A program made the position numbers and the translations under genes. Of a stretch of DNA of 64,000 bases, positions 8,606-16,482 are shown piece after piece (position 1 is the first letter of the stretch; each line of letters starts with the position of its first letter). The notes under the pieces are model-generated. The model did not search any database and was not told the origin of the DNA. It was given only the letters and a program-made list of their open reading frames with translations. Location: NCBI GenBank assembly GCA_021166685.1, contig JAJPEU010000005.1, positions 30,023 through 94,022 of the forward strand, given 5' to 3'. This DNA is from Sulfurovum sp. (GTDB lineage: Bacteria > Campylobacterota > Campylobacteria > Campylobacterales > Sulfurovaceae).

Positions 8606-8751
8606 CCCCTTTCATCTCTTTGCCAAACAATGCTCCGATAAACCAAAACACCAAATTTATTTTCGGCGGTTCCTTTTGCGTTCTTAGTACATTTTCAGTA
8701 AAAGAGCCTATAATATCATCGTTAAATTACCCACTATTGGAGCCAAAAAAT

Positions 8752-10062
8752 ATGTTAAGATTTGCCCCGTCGCCTACAGGTGATATGCACATAGGAAACC
8801 TTCGTGTTGCCATACTCAACTATCTGGTTGCGCAACAACGTCATGAACGTTTTATCATCCGCATAGAAGATACAGATAAAGCACGCAATATTGAAGGAAA
8901 AGATACAGAAATTATGCAAATTTTGGAAAAATTTGCACTTAAGCACGATAGCGTTTCCCATCAAAGTGAAAATCTACATATGCACCAAATGTTTGCCATG
9001 AAATTGCTCGAAGAAGGAAAAGCGTTTGTCTGCACCTGTACCGCTGAAGAGCTCGAAAGCCATAGAGAAAAGGCCAAAGAACAAAAAATTGCCTATCGCT
9101 ACAGCGGCCAATGCATGGATGTCGACAAAAAAGAACTTGCCATGCTTAAAGAAAACGGCATACCTTTTGTTGTCCGCATCAAAAAACCTGCGGCACAAAT
9201 CATCAATCACGACCTTATCAAAGGCGATATTGTTACTTCGCCCAATGAGGTTGACAGCTTTGTTATCCTTAGGACTGACGGAACCTCTACCTATAATTTT
9301 GCCTGCGCATGCGATGACATGCTCAGCGATGTAGATTTTATTATTAGAGGGGAAGACCACCTTTCCAATACTCCCAAACAAATACACATTAAAACGCAGC
9401 TTGGCTTCACAAAAGAAACGATCTATGCTCATCTGCCTATTATTCTTAACAATGAAGGCAAAAAGATGAGCAAAAGGGATGATGCCAGTTCGGTAAAATG
9501 GCTTTTTGAACAAGGATTTATTCCTGATGCGATTGCAAATTATCTTTTGCTGCTTGGCAACACTAAAGCGCCAAAAGAGATTTTTACACTTCCTGAAGCG
9601 ATAGAATGGTTCAAGCTCGAAGATATTTCCAAAAGTGCCGCCAGATTTGATTTGGACAAACTGCGCTTTATCAACAGAGAACATCTCAAGATGCTGGACG
9701 ACAAGACTCTCTCTTCGCTCTTTGGTTTTGCCGATGAGAGTATCGGCAAACTTGCCAAGATTTATCTTGAAGAAGCCAGCACCATTAGCGAATTGGAAAA
9801 CAAAATTAAACCCATTTTCTCTCCCAAACAATTTGAAGGAGAATGGGCTGAACAAATGCGCACAATGGAAAAGATCATTGCTGATGCTCCCATGATTAAT
9901 ACTTTTGATGAATTCAAATCTTATCTCATGGAAAAAAGCGGACTCAAAGGTAAATATTTTTTTAAGCCCCTTAGGCTTTTACTTACAGGTGCCGAACATG
10001 GTCCTGAGCTTAGTGAAATTTATCCGCTAATCAAATCCTATTTATTGGAGATTGCTTCATGA
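8752..10062 (+). CDS. gltX: Glutamyl-tRNA synthetase
   Basis: This 436-residue class I aminoacyl-tRNA synthetase charges tRNA(Glu). It has the HIGH-type signature HIGN (residues 13-16) and KMSKR near residue 240. The track ORF starts at 8620, but the ATG at 8752 has GGAG upstream and begins exactly at the conserved MLRFAPSPTG. Campylobacterota usually carry two GltX paralogs, one of which makes Glu-tRNA(Gln) for later amidation. I cannot settle specificity here. The gene overlaps yggT by 4 bp and heads a block that matches the C. jejuni gltX-to-metG order. Confidence 0.95.
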   Translation: MLRFAPSPTGDMHIGNLRVAILNYLVAQQRHERFIIRIEDTDKARNIEGKDTEIMQILEKFALKHDSVSHQSENLHMHQMFAMKLLEEGKAFVCTCTAEELESHREKAKEQKIAYRYSGQCMDVDKKELAMLKENGIPFVVRIKKPAAQIINHDLIKGDIVTSPNEVDSFVILRTDGTSTYNFACACDDMLSDVDFIIRGEDHLSNTPKQIHIKTQLGFTKETIYAHLPIILNNEGKKMSKRDDASSVKWLFEQGFIPDAIANYLLLLGNTKAPKEIFTLPEAIEWFKLEDISKSAARFDLDKLRFINREHLKMLDDKTLSSLFGFADESIGKLAKIYLEEASTISELENKIKPIFSPKQFEGEWAEQMRTMEKIIADAPMINTFDEFKSYLMEKSGLKGKYFFKPLRLLLTGAEHGPELSEIYPLIKSYLLEIAS

Positions 10063-10328
10063 ATGCCCTAATCTATGCTATCGTACAGACTCTGCATACG
10101 GTTATCTCGCTTTATATCTGGATAGTCATTATTGCCGCTTTGCTTAGTTTTGTCAGGCCTGATCCTCGAAATCCTATTGTGCAGATACTTTACCGTTTGA
10201 CAGAACCTGTTTTCCAATGGATAAGAGACAAATTGCCCTTTGTTGTTTTTTCCGGCATTGATCTCTCTCCGTTGATTGTAATTTTAGGATTGCAGCTTAT
10301 AGATAATTTTATGATGGCTTACTTTTAG
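10059..10328 (+). CDS. yggT: YggT-family inner-membrane protein
   Basis: This 89-residue protein has two hydrophobic helices (about residues 13-33 and 64-85) separated by the family motif LLSFVRPDPRNPIVQILYRLTEP. YggT proteins are linked in other bacteria to envelope or osmotic functions, without a defined biochemistry. The ATG overlaps the gltX stop by 4 bp and the protein ends 8 bp before slt, so the three genes form one unit. Confidence 0.92.
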   Translation: MNALIYAIVQTLHTVISLYIWIVIIAALLSFVRPDPRNPIVQILYRLTEPVFQWIRDKLPFVVFSGIDLSPLIVILGLQLIDNFMMAYF

Positions 10329-10336
10329 GAACAGAT

Positions 10337-11896
10337 ATGAAAATTCGTGCTATTTATGTTGCCGCAGCTATTGTATTGACCTTGGGCACAATAAGTCTGA
10401 ATGCAAAAACATTTGAGTATCGACAAATACACAATATGCCAAAAAGCATAGAAAAAGATTATTATATCTGGCGTTTTTTATCTCAAAGCACCACGACTGC
10501 CTCGGAAGCAAAATCCATTATTCAAGAAGCCAGTTTTCTCAACAAAAAGCTGCGAGAAGCCTATAAACGAAAAACGGGCTTAGCCCCTCAAGTGCTGGCA
10601 GCAAGTGCACCCGTAAGACGCAAGGCAACCGAGACTGAAAAACAACAATGGAAAGCCAACTACCAAAAACTTCAGGCACTCAAACAAGGCAAGCTTATTG
10701 CTCCGGCATGGGTAGCAAGCACACCGCAAATGGAGTGCTATCTTTTTAATAATTGCGGACACACCATACGCAAACAAAGATTTGACAAGCTACTCTCCTC
10801 AAAAGAATATCGACTCATGACCATGGATGAAAAATTTGACCAAAGCATTCGGATCATACTCTCCGAAAATTTGCCCAAACTGCGCCAGTCACTGATGCAG
10901 CCGCCGGCAGAAGGCAATCTTATAGCCCCGCAAACACATTTTAAACTCGGCCTTTATGCACTTTCGCAAAATAAGCCTAAAATTGCATTGCTTTATTTTG
11001 GACAAGCCAGAAAAAAATTTACCGAAAGAAAAGACAAAGATAAAGCTAATTTTTGGCTCTATCTAGTCAGCAAGGATAAAGGATATCTAAAAAATCTGCT
11101 CAACAGCTATCATATCAATATTTATACACTTGCTGCACGTGATATCATGAAGATGAAATACCCAAAGACAATCACTCCAAAGCTTTCCCCTGCCCGTATT
11201 GGTCATTTCAACATACAAGATCCTATTCATTGGGCTGCGCTTAAAGAAAAACTCTTTTCGGGCAGATACAACCTGCAGCATTTAGCTGATGAATACAAAT
11301 CTGACGAAACTATCGGACCTTATACTTACATCAAAGCCAAAGCATCAAACTTTAAAGAATCATACTTTCCAATGCCTTACCGCAATATAATGAAAAATCT
11401 TAGCCCAAAACGCCAAGCACTTTTGTATGCAATCGCCAGACAAGAGAGTCGTTTTGTGCCCGCTTCGGTTTCACGTTCATTCGCACTCGGCATGATGCAA
11501 ATCATGCCATTTTTGGTCGAAGACATAGCTATGAAAAAGGGTGAAAAGATAGACCTGGATGAAATGTTTAACCCCTACAAAGCTTTGGATTATGCCAATT
11601 TTCATTTAGACTATCTTACCAGCTATCTTTATCATCCGCTTTTTGTCGCGTATGCATATAATGGAGGCATAGGGTTTACCAAAAATCTTATTACAACACA
11701 AAAGTATTTTAGACCCGGCGCCTATCAGCCTTACTGGAGCATGGAGACCATACAAAACGAAGAAGCAAAAGAATACGGCAAACATGTGCTTACCAACTAT
11801 GTAATCTACATGAACAAACTCGGGCAACCTACAAGACTTTTACCCTTTTTTGAGTCGCTCACCACGCCATCAAAAACAGACAGGTTTAGACAGTAA
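10337..11896 (+). CDS. slt: Soluble lytic murein transglycosylase (Slt family)
   Basis: This 519-residue periplasmic enzyme cleaves glycan strands to 1,6-anhydromuropeptides. An N-terminal signal peptide (ends near LNAK, residue 24) is followed by an alpha-helical superhelical region and a C-terminal goose-type lysozyme domain. The catalytic Glu is in IARQES (near residue 370), followed by GMMQIMP and AYNGG. The length is shorter than E. coli Slt70 but normal for Campylobacterota Slt. It is last in the gltX-yggT-slt unit, with AGGAACAG upstream of the start. Confidence 0.94.
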   Translation: MKIRAIYVAAAIVLTLGTISLNAKTFEYRQIHNMPKSIEKDYYIWRFLSQSTTTASEAKSIIQEASFLNKKLREAYKRKTGLAPQVLAASAPVRRKATETEKQQWKANYQKLQALKQGKLIAPAWVASTPQMECYLFNNCGHTIRKQRFDKLLSSKEYRLMTMDEKFDQSIRIILSENLPKLRQSLMQPPAEGNLIAPQTHFKLGLYALSQNKPKIALLYFGQARKKFTERKDKDKANFWLYLVSKDKGYLKNLLNSYHINIYTLAARDIMKMKYPKTITPKLSPARIGHFNIQDPIHWAALKEKLFSGRYNLQHLADEYKSDETIGPYTYIKAKASNFKESYFPMPYRNIMKNLSPKRQALLYAIARQESRFVPASVSRSFALGMMQIMPFLVEDIAMKKGEKIDLDEMFNPYKALDYANFHLDYLTSYLYHPLFVAYAYNGGIGFTKNLITTQKYFRPGAYQPYWSMETIQNEEAKEYGKHVLTNYVIYMNKLGQPTRLLPFFESLTTPSKTDRFRQ

Positions 11897-11930
11897 TTTT
11901 TCTGTTAGACGATAAAAATATTCCTAAAAA

Positions 11931-11953
11931 CAAAAGGCTTAATCCGCCTTTTG
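11931..11953 (-). terminator. Intrinsic terminator of the minus-strand lipoprotein gene
   Basis: CAAAAGGC (11931-11938) pairs with GCCTTTTG (11946-11953), an 8-bp stem with a 7-nt loop. On the minus strand it is followed by TTTTTAGG. The stop codon of the 11939-12463 gene lies in the loop and stem edge, so the hairpin overlaps the coding end. Confidence 0.7.
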
Positions 11954-12463
11954 AGTCAATACATATTTCGCCACTTTCGCAAAATGTAGTGTGCCTCTTG
12001 TATATTTTTTGCTTTCAAATACAAGATCAAAGCTTTTGCTTTTCACGTAAGGAAAAGTCATCAGATAGTAACTTCCCCACTCTGTTACAAAAGAGATATC
12101 TTTCAGCCTGGTGTCTTGCTGGTTGAGTTTTTGTATCTCTTTGGGGGGCTGGCCATTAAGCGTAAGCGCATATTCTGACTTTGCAAAATCATCATTCTCC
12201 ATTCCGTCTTCTGCATAGATCCCAATGATAAAAACTTCATCTCTTTCGTCTTTTTTATTCAATGTCTGAGTGTGAAGATACGTTACAACAAGAAGCGCTT
12301 TGGTCTCCCCTGCCAAATTGTAAAGCTGAACCTTCTCGGTCTTACTCAAATTTTTATGAAAAACCTTGTGTTTTTCAAATTCCTGAACAAGGGATACTTC
12401 TTCTTTTTGCGTACAAGCCGTCAGGAAAGTTGCTGCGATGACCATAAATGTGATATTGCGCAT
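11939..12463 (-). CDS. Putative lipoprotein of unknown function
   Basis: I do not recognise a family. The 174-residue product has a lipoprotein signal (MRNITFMVIAATFLTAC; lipobox FLTAC, Cys17) and a mature part with alternating beta-like stretches (LLVVTYLHTQT, EVFIIGIYAE, SYYLMTFPYV, FDLVFESKKY), suggesting a small beta-rich periplasmic domain. GGAGG lies 4 nt before the ATG. It sits on the opposite strand between slt and mobB; in C. jejuni an unrelated-looking hypothetical occupies about this place, from memory. Confidence 0.75.
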   Translation of the reverse strand: MRNITFMVIAATFLTACTQKEEVSLVQEFEKHKVFHKNLSKTEKVQLYNLAGETKALLVVTYLHTQTLNKKDERDEVFIIGIYAEDGMENDDFAKSEYALTLNGQPPKEIQKLNQQDTRLKDISFVTEWGSYYLMTFPYVKSKSFDLVFESKKYTRGTLHFAKVAKYVLTQKAD

Positions 12464-12514
12464 CGACCCTCCTTTATTGTGACGATTTTAACATAGTTTC
12501 AATAAAGTTTTAAG

Positions 12515-12603
12515 TATAATCTTTTTTATATAAAACTCCCGATGATACCCCAAGACAGTCTTTTGGTGCGGGGGTGTAAAATCTAGAGAAGGAAACCAAT
12601 AAA
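12515..12603 (+). promoter_or_regulatory. Promoter and structured leader of mobB-fbp
   Basis: TATAAT (12515-12520) predicts a start near 12527 and a ~77-nt leader. Within it, ACCCC (12547-12551) can pair with GGGGT (12571-12575), stacked on AAGA/TCTT closing a CAG loop (12552-12562), with a one-sided bulge TTGGTGCG. AGAAGGA near 12587-12592 is the ribosome site. It does not match the molybdenum-cofactor riboswitch consensus as I know it. Confidence 0.4.
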
Positions 12604-13101
12604 ATGCACAAAAGAGTTGCAGTAGCCTTTACGGGTCCATCAAACAGCGGCAAAACAACGCTGATTGAAAAAATTGCAAAAGAACTAATTAAAAAGTATA
12701 AAGTTGCCATTATTAAAAATGACCCCAAAGACAAAGCAAAATTTGATATTGAAGGAAAAGACAGCTATATCTTTTCACAAACAGGTGCCGAAGTGGTTGT
12801 CACCTCACCTGCCCGCACTACCTACTTTTCGCAAAAAGAAAAAAATTTAGATGATATTATTCACATGATAAGAGATTTTGATATCCTGCTTGTGGAGGGG
12901 CTAAAAACACTTCCGCTTCCGCGCATTGCTATTTTCAGGAACAAGATAGATGAAAGCTATTTTGATTGCAGTGAAGCCATCGCAATTGACGATTCAATCG
13001 ATATCGGCTGCTGTACTGTACCTTCATCCATAGATATTCTTGATCTCAATGATACAAATGCAATCATTGAGTGGATCAATCATCACGCCAAAGAGGTATA
13101 A
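12604..13101 (+). CDS. mobB: Molybdopterin-guanine dinucleotide biosynthesis adaptor MobB
   Basis: This 165-residue P-loop GTPase-like protein assists MobA in making the bis-MGD form of molybdenum cofactor. It has Walker [10 protein letters not shown] (about residues 11-19), [11 protein letters not shown] in the switch region and DILLVEGLK as the Walker B-like segment. The length is typical. Its stop codon shares one base with the fbp start (TAATG). The pairing with fbp is a conserved neighbourhood rather than a functional link, as far as is known. Confidence 0.93.
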   Translation: MHKRVAVAFTGPSNSGKTTLIEKIAKELIKKYKVAIIKNDPKDKAKFDIEGKDSYIFSQTGAEVVVTSPARTTYFSQKEKNLDDIIHMIRDFDILLVEGLKTLPLPRIAIFRNKIDESYFDCSEAIAIDDSIDIGCCTVPSSIDILDLNDTNAIIEWINHHAKEV

Positions 13102-13952
13102 TGCAAACTATTTTCAACACCATTAAAACTATTGCTCTCAAAATAGATCACGCCATAAAAACAGAAGATCTCGGATACAGCAACACAGAAAATTCTTCGG
13201 GTGAAGAACAGCTCAAACTGGACGTAAAAAGCGACTACATCGTTGAACAGGCTTTCATGGAAGTCTCCATCGTTAAAGCACTGGTGAGCGAAGAAAAAGA
13301 AGGGATTTTAGAGATAAACAAGAATGGAAAATACACGATCTGCTATGATCCTCTTGACGGCTCCAGCTTAGCTGATGTCAACCTTTCTGTCGGATCTATT
13401 TTTGGTATCTATGAAGGGGGGCTTAAAGGCGAAAATCTCGTTGCATCAGCATATATTGTCTATGGACCGCGCATTGAACTCATGGTTGCTACCAAAAAAG
13501 GCAAACCGCTTCATTACAGAGCTCAGGGAGAAGAGTTTAATCTCATTGGTGAAGTTTCATTGGATCAAAAAGGCAAACTTAATGCGCCGGGTGGCACACA
13601 ACAAAACTGGAGCAGCAGCCACAAAAACTTTATTGATGATCTTTTTGCAAAAGGATACAGACTGCGTTATTCCGGAGGCATGGTGCCAGACCTTCATCAA
13701 ATTCTGCTTAAAGGCGGCGGGCTCTTCTCTTATCCGGGGACTTCTGATAAACCGGAAGGTAAACTCAGACAGCTTTTCGAAGTTATCCCTTTTGCACTTA
13801 TGTATGAACAAGCAGGAGGCAAAGCAATCAATAGCAACGGTGTCAGACTTCTTGAACTTATCCCCGAACATCCCCACGACACCACCCCTTGCTTTTTTGG
13901 TTCAGACTATGAGATAGAAGCACTTAAAAAAGCGTATGGGGTCAAAGCCTAA
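13101..13952 (+). CDS. fbp: Fructose-1,6-bisphosphatase class I
   Basis: This 283-residue cytoplasmic enzyme hydrolyses fructose 1,6-bisphosphate to fructose 6-phosphate in gluconeogenesis. The metal-binding motif is CYDPLDGSS (near residues 75-83), with LVSEEKE upstream and the substrate-binding RYSGGMVPD and [14 protein letters not shown] later. The track start at 13071 is too early; the ATG at 13101 follows AGAGGT and overlaps the mobB stop by 1 nt. It ends with the same 1-nt overlap on the next small gene. It is somewhat shorter than the E. coli enzyme. Confidence 0.95.
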   Translation: MQTIFNTIKTIALKIDHAIKTEDLGYSNTENSSGEEQLKLDVKSDYIVEQAFMEVSIVKALVSEEKEGILEINKNGKYTICYDPLDGSSLADVNLSVGSIFGIYEGGLKGENLVASAYIVYGPRIELMVATKKGKPLHYRAQGEEFNLIGEVSLDQKGKLNAPGGTQQNWSSSHKNFIDDLFAKGYRLRYSGGMVPDLHQILLKGGGLFSYPGTSDKPEGKLRQLFEVIPFALMYEQAGGKAINSNGVRLLELIPEHPHDTTPCFFGSDYEIEALKKAYGVKA

Positions 13953-14161
13953 TGCAAGAAAATGCGCAAAAGAAAGTACCAAATCAGTGGGAAATCACAC
14001 TAGGCAAAAAAAAAGAAGAGCTGCAAGCCTGTCAAGCTTCACGCGAGCACAGCAGCTGTCTTAAGTGTGAGCTTGTCTTAAAATGTGAACTCAGAGACGC
14101 CTATGTTATAAGTGTTTACGAAAGTATGAACAAAGGAGAAAGCGGAGGATTTGAGTTTTAA
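13952..14161 (+). CDS. Small conserved CxxC protein downstream of fbp
   Basis: This 69-residue acidic/basic protein has no signal peptide. Cysteines at CQASREHSSCLKCELVLKCEL form a cluster (C-x8-C-x2-C-x6-C) that could hold a metal. From memory, a gene of this size sits between fbp and metG in C. jejuni, which supports a real, conserved gene. No function is known to me. Its start overlaps the fbp stop by 1 nt, and its stop overlaps the stop of the convergent GIY-YIG gene by 4 bp. Confidence 0.8.
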   Translation: MQENAQKKVPNQWEITLGKKKEELQACQASREHSSCLKCELVLKCELRDAYVISVYESMNKGESGGFEF

Positions 14162-14403
14162 TCTTTTATAAGATTTAATTTTTGTGCTCTGGTCATCTTT
14201 TTTTTAATCTCGTGTTCTCTTCTGGAAGCACTGCTTCTGTCTTCATATATTTCACTATACACAAGTGTCACAGGCCGTCTGCACATTGTATATTTTGCTC
14301 CCCTTGAAGAGTGATTGTGTTCATCAATACGTCGCTGCAACTCTGTAGCGATACCTGTATAAAGCGTGTCATCTGCACATCTAAGAATATAAACATGATA
14401 CAT
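14158..14403 (-). CDS. GIY-YIG nuclease-domain protein (UPF0213/YhbQ type)
   Basis: This 81-residue protein consists of the GIY-YIG domain alone: YHVYILRCADDTLYTGI carries both the xIY and YxG elements, and RREHEIKKKM the downstream conserved region. Small members of this family are putative structure-specific DNA endonucleases. It follows sulP by 9 bp on the minus strand and overlaps the end of the plus-strand CxxC gene tail to tail. Together with sulP it interrupts an otherwise conserved plus-strand gene block. Confidence 0.9.
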   Translation of the reverse strand: MYHVYILRCADDTLYTGIATELQRRIDEHNHSSRGAKYTMCRRPVTLVYSEIYEDRSSASRREHEIKKKMTRAQKLNLIKD

Positions 14404-14412
14404 AAAAGTATT

Positions 14413-16059
14413 TTAATTGCTCTTTGTATTGAGTATGCTTTTTGCATGGATCAATGCTTTTTCGAAAGACTTCGATATATGATTTTCGCCTATCAGTGAG
14501 ACGATATTGTGCTGTTTTAAGTCTTTGTATACTTTATCGTTGGTTCCGGACATTATTATGGTAACTCCGGCATTTTTTAATGTTTTTATAGTTTCTTCAA
14601 GATTATGAAGGGCGGTTGAATCAATAAAGGGAACATGGCGCATACGGATTATCAAAATGCTACTTGAAAATCCAATATTTTTTATCGTTTCTGCATATTG
14701 TTTTGCTGATGCAAAAAAAAGCGGTCCGCCTATCTCATAAACGGCAATCCCCTCAGGAATACTGGAGTAATTTTCTATTTCGTCGCTGTCTGTATTTTCC
14801 GGGATCATTCCTCCGATATCGGCCATACGTTTCATAAACAAAAGTGAAGCCAAAACAACGCCGACCTCTATGGCAATGGTTAAATCCACCAGCACCGTCA
14901 AGAAAAAGGTAGAAAGCAAAACAGCTATATCAAACGGTGAACCTCTCAGAATAGATACAAAGGAGCGCCATTCGCTCATATTATATGAAACAACGATAAG
15001 TATGCCGGCTAGACATGCCATCGGAATGAGTTTTGCCAAATCCGCAAACAAAATCATTATTAAAAAAAGTGTTAAAGCGTGAACTATGCCGGCAACAGGA
15101 GTTCGTCCCCCATTTTTTACATTTGTTGCTGTTCTGGCAATCGCGCCGGTTGCCGGAATTCCGCCAAAAAAAGGCGTGACCACATTTGCTATACCTTGCG
15201 AAATCAATTCAGTGTTTGAGCGATGGTTTGACCCTATCATGCCGTCAGCAACAACGGCTGAGAGCAATGATTCTATGCCGCCCAACAGAGCGATCGTAAG
15301 TGCCGGGGCAATATACATAGACAGATTGCTCAAATCAAAATTCGGGATGCTAAAACTGATAGTACTCGGGATTGTCCCAAAAAAAGATTCTATCGTTGAG
15401 ACCGGAATATCTGCAACACTCACTATGGCGGTAATGGCAATAATGGCAATAAAAGAACCCGGAACGATTGTGGTTATTTTTTTAGAATAAAGTACAATTA
15501 AAATCGTAATGATAGTGATAGCAACAGCATAAAGATTGGCCTCTTGAATATGAGAAAAATAAATTTGCCATTTTTGTAAAAACTCTGAGGGCAGTTTTTC
15601 TATATTCAATCCAAAAGCATCTTTGATTTGTGTTGAAAAAATAACAACGGCAATTCCGCTTGTAAAACCAACAATGAGAGGATGAGGAAAATATCTTAGC
15701 AATGCGCCAAGTTTCAAAAGCCCAAAAATGATCAAAATAATTCCGGCCATAATAGTAGAAATAATAAGCCCGTCAATACCATACTGTTCAACTAGCGCAT
15801 AAATAATAACCACAAAAGCGCCGGTTGGACCTCCGATTTGAACTCTGCTCCCTCCTAAAAAAGAGATAAGAAAACCGGCAATAACTGCAGTAACCAATCC
15901 TTTTTCAGGAGAAACACCCGAAGCAACAGCAAAAGCTATGGCAAGAGGAAGAGCAACAATGCCCACAATAATGCCTGCAAATACATCCGACATGATTTGC
16001 TCTTTGGAAATACCTTCTTTCAAGAGAGTAAAAAGCTTTGGTTGAAAAATATTTTTCAT
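14413..16059 (-). CDS. SulP-family anion permease with STAS domain
   Basis: The 548-residue product is a SLC26/SulP transporter. The N-terminal part has ~12-14 hydrophobic segments, including the family region GIIVGIVALPLAIAFAVASG and the GGPTGAFVV loop. The C-terminal ~110 residues form a STAS domain (FIDSTALHNLEETI). Substrates in the family include sulfate and bicarbonate; the sequence does not decide. The track start at 16197 adds a non-conserved leader; ATG 16059 (MKNIFQPKLFTLL) begins at the domain boundary. It is cotranscribed with the GIY-YIG gene. Confidence 0.92.
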   Translation of the reverse strand: MKNIFQPKLFTLLKEGISKEQIMSDVFAGIIVGIVALPLAIAFAVASGVSPEKGLVTAVIAGFLISFLGGSRVQIGGPTGAFVVIIYALVEQYGIDGLIISTIMAGIILIIFGLLKLGALLRYFPHPLIVGFTSGIAVVIFSTQIKDAFGLNIEKLPSEFLQKWQIYFSHIQEANLYAVAITIITILIVLYSKKITTIVPGSFIAIIAITAIVSVADIPVSTIESFFGTIPSTISFSIPNFDLSNLSMYIAPALTIALLGGIESLLSAVVADGMIGSNHRSNTELISQGIANVVTPFFGGIPATGAIARTATNVKNGGRTPVAGIVHALTLFLIMILFADLAKLIPMACLAGILIVVSYNMSEWRSFVSILRGSPFDIAVLLSTFFLTVLVDLTIAIEVGVVLASLLFMKRMADIGGMIPENTDSDEIENYSSIPEGIAVYEIGGPLFFASAKQYAETIKNIGFSSSILIIRMRHVPFIDSTALHNLEETIKTLKNAGVTIIMSGTNDKVYKDLKQHNIVSLIGENHISKSFEKALIHAKSILNTKSN

Positions 16060-16482
16060 CTTAATCTGCCTGTTTTTTATAATGGGAATTATATTACAAT
16101 TGACTAAAAAATTGAGACACCCCATAAAAAATGATTGATTATTGTTTGCATGTTCAGCTGCCTGTGATAAACGAACATTATATAAATACCAAAACAATTC
16201 ATTAAAATAAAAAAAGGTTTACGAGATTTTATAGTCGGTTTCTGTTTGGCAAAATTTTTAAGTGAAAGCATCACCCATAATACTCCGGCAGCCAATGAGA
16301 TTTCTACACAAAAACTTTTCTGTAAATCGGCAAGAGAAAAACAAAATTAAGAATGAATAAATAGCGATAATATCAGATCATTTTAAATGCTTTACCCACA
16401 CTACAGCATCATTTAGTTAAAATATCTATCAAATTTACACTACGTAAACCAAAAACTCATTTGTTTAAGGAAATGCTACACT
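16060..16482. other. Divergent intergenic region between sulP and metG
   Basis: I see no convincing gene in these 423 bp. A 63-codon minus-strand frame exists (16104-16295) but starts with TTG, has no ribosome site and resembles nothing. A weak -10-like TAAAAT (16418-16423) could serve metG, whose ribosome site AAGGA is at 16467-16471. No tRNA or strong hairpin was noticed. Confidence 0.5.

Noticed and set aside
8974-9855. 293-codon minus-strand ORF inside gltX
   Set aside because: It is antisense to the well-supported gltX gene, has a non-protein-like composition rich in Phe and Lys, and lacks a ribosome site.
12515-12603. Molybdenum-cofactor riboswitch upstream of mobB
   Set aside because: The leader is too short and lacks the conserved motif blocks as I know them; kept only as a generic structured leader.
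16104-16295. 63-codon minus-strand ORF upstream of sulP with a hydrophobic stretch
   Set aside because: It starts with TTG, has no ribosome site, the frame opens right after a stop codon, and the product resembles nothing known. A chance ORF or unrecognisable debris.
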